Shown: piece by piece, positions 13,447 to 13,478 of the stretch
How positions within the stretch are numbered: the first letter of the stretch is position 1
Layout: each line of letters starts with the position of its first letter
NCBI GenBank assembly: GCA_964434535.1
Contig: CAYSWA010000055.1
Coordinates: forward strand, 1 to 13,478
DNA from: SM23-32 sp964434535
GTDB taxonomy: Bacteria > Planctomycetota > Brocadiia > SM23-32
DNA length: 13,478 nucleotides
Direction: 5' to 3'
Made by a program: the position numbers and the translations under genes
Notes under the pieces: model-generated
Seen by the model: the letters and a program-made list of their open reading frames with translations, nothing else
Told to the model about the DNA's origin: nothing
Databases searched by the model: none

Positions 13447-13478
13447 GCGGTCTTTCAGGGGGGAAGGGGCGGCAGAAC
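13447..13478. other. Unassigned sequence to the right window edge
   Basis: Thirty-two bases ending in a purine/G-rich run (GGGGGGAAGGGGCGG near 13459-13473). It is not recognisable as continuing transposase and shows no gene. It could be a deletion junction, the start of another element, or a low-quality contig end. Confidence 0.4.

Overview
The window is about two-thirds G+C and is almost entirely one tightly packed plus-strand operon for a type II secretion system (T2SS, general secretory pathway). The host must be a diderm bacterium, because the operon encodes an outer-membrane secretin and a probable lipoprotein. The intergenic sequence near the left edge carries a degenerate 10-bp-period repeat of the kind (CGCAGATGGA/CGCCGATGAA) that I associate with Planctomycetota/PVC and related uncultivated lineages. 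That assignment is a weak inference; no marker gene fixes the taxon.

Layout. 1-320: non-coding leader. It holds a possible YD-repeat (RHS-like) gene remnant running in from the left edge, the degenerate repeat block, a near-consensus sigma-70 promoter (TTGACA, 17 bp, TATCAT) and a perfect 6-bp hairpin just downstream. 321-1196: membrane-anchored TPR protein. 1217-1810: TPR lipoprotein, a candidate secretin pilotin. 1822-12298: gspF, gspG, gspH, gspI, gspJ, gspK, gspL, gspM, gspE, gspD and a gspC-like gene, in that order. Most junctions overlap by 4-62 bp, which implies one transcript with translational coupling. 12297-12553: broken remnant of a sigma-54-dependent (NtrC-type) activator. 12554-13446: left end and truncated transposase of an IS1182-type element. 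13447-13478: unassigned sequence to the window edge.

How the genes work together. GspE is the cytoplasmic ATPase. GspF, GspL and GspM form the inner-membrane platform. GspG is the major pseudopilin, and GspH, I, J and K are the minor pseudopilins of the tip. GspD is the outer-membrane channel, and the GspC-like protein links platform to secretin. The two TPR proteins at the front of the operon are probably assembly factors. No prepilin peptidase (GspO/PilD) is in the window, so pseudopilin processing must be supplied from elsewhere.

Most notable points: the secretin appears to carry five N-type periplasmic repeats after N0 rather than the usual three; GspC has no PDZ domain; GspI has Ala rather than Gly before the predicted cleavage site; a TPR lipoprotein sits at the head of the operon; and the right end is a rearranged junction where regulator debris and a truncated insertion sequence abut the last gsp gene. 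I see no CRISPR array, tRNA or rRNA. Nothing in the sequence requires a wholly new system; the novelty lies in an atypical T2SS architecture.
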